From Trinickia acidisoli (GTDB lineage Bacteria > Pseudomonadota > Gammaproteobacteria > Burkholderiales > Burkholderiaceae): DNA of 64,000 nucleotides. The stretch covers positions 868,001 through 932,000 of the forward strand of contig NZ_JAFLRG010000001.1 of assembly GCF_017315725.1 (NCBI RefSeq), read 5' to 3'. The notes below the pieces were generated by a model. The model was given only the letters and a program-made list of their open reading frames with translations. It did no database searches and was not told the DNA's origin. The translations under genes and the position numbers were made by a program. Below are positions 61,986 to 64,000 of the stretch, piece by piece (the first letter of the stretch is position 1; each line of letters opens with the position of its first letter).

Positions 61986-62855
61986 TTAGCGTTCGACGCA
62001 GGCTTTCTTCGGTTCGAACAAGGGGCCTTGGACGAAGCGGGCGCCGAACTGTTGCAGCGTGTCGAACTGCGCCTCGTTCGAGACGCGATCGAAAATCAGC
62101 GGGATGCCGAGCCGATTGGCGTAGCCGAGCAGCGGCTTGGCCATCGCGTCGCGCAGCACGGCCCCGCCGTCGATCTTGATGAAGTCGAGCCGGGCCATCT
62201 CGGAGATCGACAGGATGTGTCCCGCATTGGGCAGATTGCCCGCCACCTTGAAGCCGTAGCGCTGGTAGCTGTTGACGAGATGGCCGAGAAACGTGCGGTG
62301 CGCGACGGCCGCGCTCGGCAGCTCGATGATCACGCGTGCCGGGCTGAGCCCGAACGATATCAGCACCGATGAGAAGTGCTGCCCGTGGTCGTACTTCACG
62401 CTTTTGAGCAACCGTTCGTGGACGCGCAGGAACAGCATGCCGTGACGCTGGGCGCCGAAGAAGTTGATCGCATGCAGCGTGCGCGCCAAGCGATCGAGCA
62501 CGACGAGCTCGCGGTCGTCGGCAACGGTGTCGAACGGGTCGAAGGCCGTGCCGTCCGCCCGCTCCGTCAATGCTTGGAATCCGAGTTCGTCGCCGAAGCG
62601 GTCGGCCTGCTCGGGCGAGCTCCAAAGCGTCTGCATGCCGCTCATGCTCACGTCGAAGATCGACTGGTAAGCGGTTTGCAGCCGCACGCCCTGAAAGCGG
62701 GCAACGGCGATCCCCTCGCATTCGTCGAGCGATACATGCTCGCGCAAAGCGGGGTGATCGGCGGCTCGCACAACGAGCTCGGGAATGGTCGGCGGGATCA
62801 TCGGGGAGAAAGAGGCACGCAGCGACGATAGTAACAGGCTGCGCGTCATCGGCAT
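61986..62855 (-). CDS. Degenerate EAL-domain protein
   Basis: A 289-residue EAL-fold protein whose catalytic motifs are lost. The EAL signature reads FQALTERADG (Gln for Glu), the metal-binding DDFG segment reads VAGNLPNAG, and the late EGVE segment reads IFDRVSNEAQ. RLDFIKIDGG and GARFVQGPLF remain. Cyclic-di-GMP hydrolysis is therefore unlikely; binding or a protein-contact role is possible. No clear ribosome-binding site; ATG 62801 is an alternative start. AT-rich sequence upstream may hold its promoter. Confidence 0.82.
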   Translation of the reverse strand: MPMTRSLLLSSLRASFSPMIPPTIPELVVRAADHPALREHVSLDECEGIAVARFQGVRLQTAYQSIFDVSMSGMQTLWSSPEQADRFGDELGFQALTERADGTAFDPFDTVADDRELVVLDRLARTLHAINFFGAQRHGMLFLRVHERLLKSVKYDHGQHFSSVLISFGLSPARVIIELPSAAVAHRTFLGHLVNSYQRYGFKVAGNLPNAGHILSISEMARLDFIKIDGGAVLRDAMAKPLLGYANRLGIPLIFDRVSNEAQFDTLQQFGARFVQGPLFEPKKACVER

Positions 62856-63000
62856 CAGCGAATTACTTATATCGATAGTGTCCTCGATCGCACCATCGGG
62901 GTTTACGTTGATTTAACTATACGTAATCCGTTTTACTATTCGTAAATTCAATTTCGCGACCGATCGTCGCTGCTTGCCGGGCGAGAGGAGGGCCTTGTCG

Positions 63001-63336
63001 ATGACCACGAGCACGGACATGAGTGCGGGCGGCGCTCGCTTGCGGACCGATCCGCGGCTGCCCGATCCCGACGCTTTCTACGAAGCGCTGATCGACATGC
63101 ATCGCGATCTGACCGAAGCGGCGAGCGCGCTCGTCAACGCGAAGCTGATCCTCTTGCTTGCCAATCACATCGGCGACCTCGGCGTATTGCGCGAGGCGAT
63201 GGCATTGGCCCGGCAAGACGTGCCGACCGTCGTTGCGGCTGAAATGCCCGGCGCGCGCACCGAGGATGCCGCTGTCGTTCGTTCCGACGTTCCCTCAGCC
63301 GCCACCCAAAACGTCACACAAAAAAAGGAGACATGA
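63001..63336 (+). CDS. DUF2783-family small protein
   Basis: A 111-residue protein. The core [40 protein letters not shown] matches the DUF2783 pattern (a short helical domain ending in ANHIGD). The family is often found beside aromatic-catabolism genes; here it precedes hmgA. GAGGAGGG lies 12 bases before ATG 63001. The C-terminal 30 residues are variable. The function is unknown. Confidence 0.7.
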   Translation: MTTSTDMSAGGARLRTDPRLPDPDAFYEALIDMHRDLTEAASALVNAKLILLLANHIGDLGVLREAMALARQDVPTVVAAEMPGARTEDAAVVRSDVPSAATQNVTQKKET

Positions 63337-63339
63337 CCG

Positions 63340-63555
63340 ATGAGCATCGAGGCGGCAGCAGCCGACATCGTCGAAGTCGAGCGCGTACTCGAGAGCACGC
63401 GCCACCCGGCGTTTCATTTCATGCTGCTGACGGCGCTTGCGCTCGTCATCGGTGGCGTCGCGCATGTGCTGCCTTGGTTGCTCGTGGCCGTGTTCGTGCT
63501 CGTGCTTGCCGGCGCGACGCGTGGACGCGGCGCCGGTTCGCCGGCCGCCGCTTGA
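63340..63555 (+). CDS. Small membrane protein between DUF2783 and hmgA
   Basis: A 71-residue protein with two hydrophobic helices ([17 protein letters not shown] and [16 protein letters not shown]). AAAAGGAG precedes it, 3 bases after the DUF2783 stop. It is probably co-transcribed with the genes on either side. No named family is recognised. Confidence 0.6.
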   Translation: MSIEAAAADIVEVERVLESTRHPAFHFMLLTALALVIGGVAHVLPWLLVAVFVLVLAGATRGRGAGSPAAA

Positions 63556-63605
63556 TTGCTGCGCCCGCCGCGCATCGCTTTATCGTTTCAACGGAGAACT
63601 ACGTC

Positions 63606-64000
63606 ATGCAGGATGCCTCTCGCCGCGATCCGCAACCCGGCGATCAGTTGGGCTATCAGTCGGGCTTCGCGAATGAATTCGCCACCGAGGCGCTGCCCGG
63701 TGCGCTGCCGGTCGGCCGCAACTCGCCGCAGCGCGCGCCTTACGGGCTTTACGCCGAGCAGCTCTCGGGCACGGCCTTTACGGCGCCGCGCGCCCACAAC
63801 CGCCGCACGTGGCTGTATCGCATCCGGCCCGCGGCCATGCACCGGCCGTTCGAGCCGTTCGTGCCGCGTACGAGCGCCGCGCCGCGACTCGTCGCGAACT
63901 TCGCGGACACGCCGCCCACGCCCCCGAATCAGCTTCGCTGGGACCCGCTCGCGATGCCTAGTGATCCGACCGACTTCGTCGAGGGGCTCGTGACGATGGC
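63606..64000 (+). CDS. hmgA: Homogentisate 1,2-dioxygenase (5' part)
   Basis: The first 131 residues are present; the frame is open at the window's end. The opening [49 protein letters not shown] is diagnostic. The full enzyme (about 445 residues) is an iron dioxygenase opening the homogentisate ring in tyrosine breakdown; its metal ligands lie beyond the edge. The ATG at 63606 follows CGGAG 11 bases upstream. Confidence 0.95.
   Translation, partial: MQDASRRDPQPGDQLGYQSGFANEFATEALPGALPVGRNSPQRAPYGLYAEQLSGTAFTAPRAHNRRTWLYRIRPAAMHRPFEPFVPRTSAAPRLVANFADTPPTPPNQLRWDPLAMPSDPTDFVEGLVTM

Overview
The window looks like chromosomal DNA of a Burkholderiaceae member (Burkholderia sensu lato, for example Paraburkholderia or Trinickia). 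The supports are high G+C, the order ybgC-tolQRAB-pal-cpoB, a ZTP-riboswitch/glyA/nrdR block, gcdH with a divergent IclR regulator, hmgA, and a Wsp-like chemosensory operon. This assignment is inference from gene content; no database search was run.

Layout. 1-8.5 kb: a Bcr/CflA-type efflux pump with divergent LysR gene, an orphan LuxR-type helix-turn-helix gene, an AhpD-like protein, a secreted multicopper oxidase, and a LysR/NmrA divergent pair. 8.6-20.5 kb: a tightly overlapped Wsp-like signalling operon (hybrid kinase, CheW, CheR-TPR, CheW, MCP, CheA-REC, CheB, REC3 hybrid kinase, REC) with no diguanylate cyclase. 20.7-33.7 kb: part of a type VI secretion locus: tssE, tssF, a second tssF split by a 3.5-kb recombinase-in-trio (RIT) element with 27-bp inverted ends, then a vgrG / putative membrane effector / putative immunity / PAAR module. 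33.9-40.8 kb: a small inverted-repeat element, an AraC regulator and a compact, lower-G+C cluster: crotonase, glutamine-dependent AsnB-type amidotransferase, EamA exporter, AurF-like di-iron N-oxygenase with all seven metal ligands, and a three-domain ferredoxin reductase. It is the best candidate here for an undescribed biosynthetic system.

40.9-47.0 kb: mobile-element debris beside tRNA-Lys(UUU). A 53-bp direct repeat of the tRNA 3' half at 43295 and 46952 marks att sites. Between the copies lie a filamentous-phage/GspD-type secretin, membrane and small proteins, large hairpins, and an STM2901/DUF1493 pair, but no integrase. To the left lie a recombination-directionality-factor-like gene and a decayed YqaJ exonuclease. 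47.1-64 kb is core genome: Tol-Pal operon, glyA with a ZTP riboswitch and nrdR, minor type IV pilins (without pilY1), a YqjD/YqjE-like membrane set, gcdH/IclR, a catalytically degenerate EAL protein, and the start of hmgA, which runs off the window.
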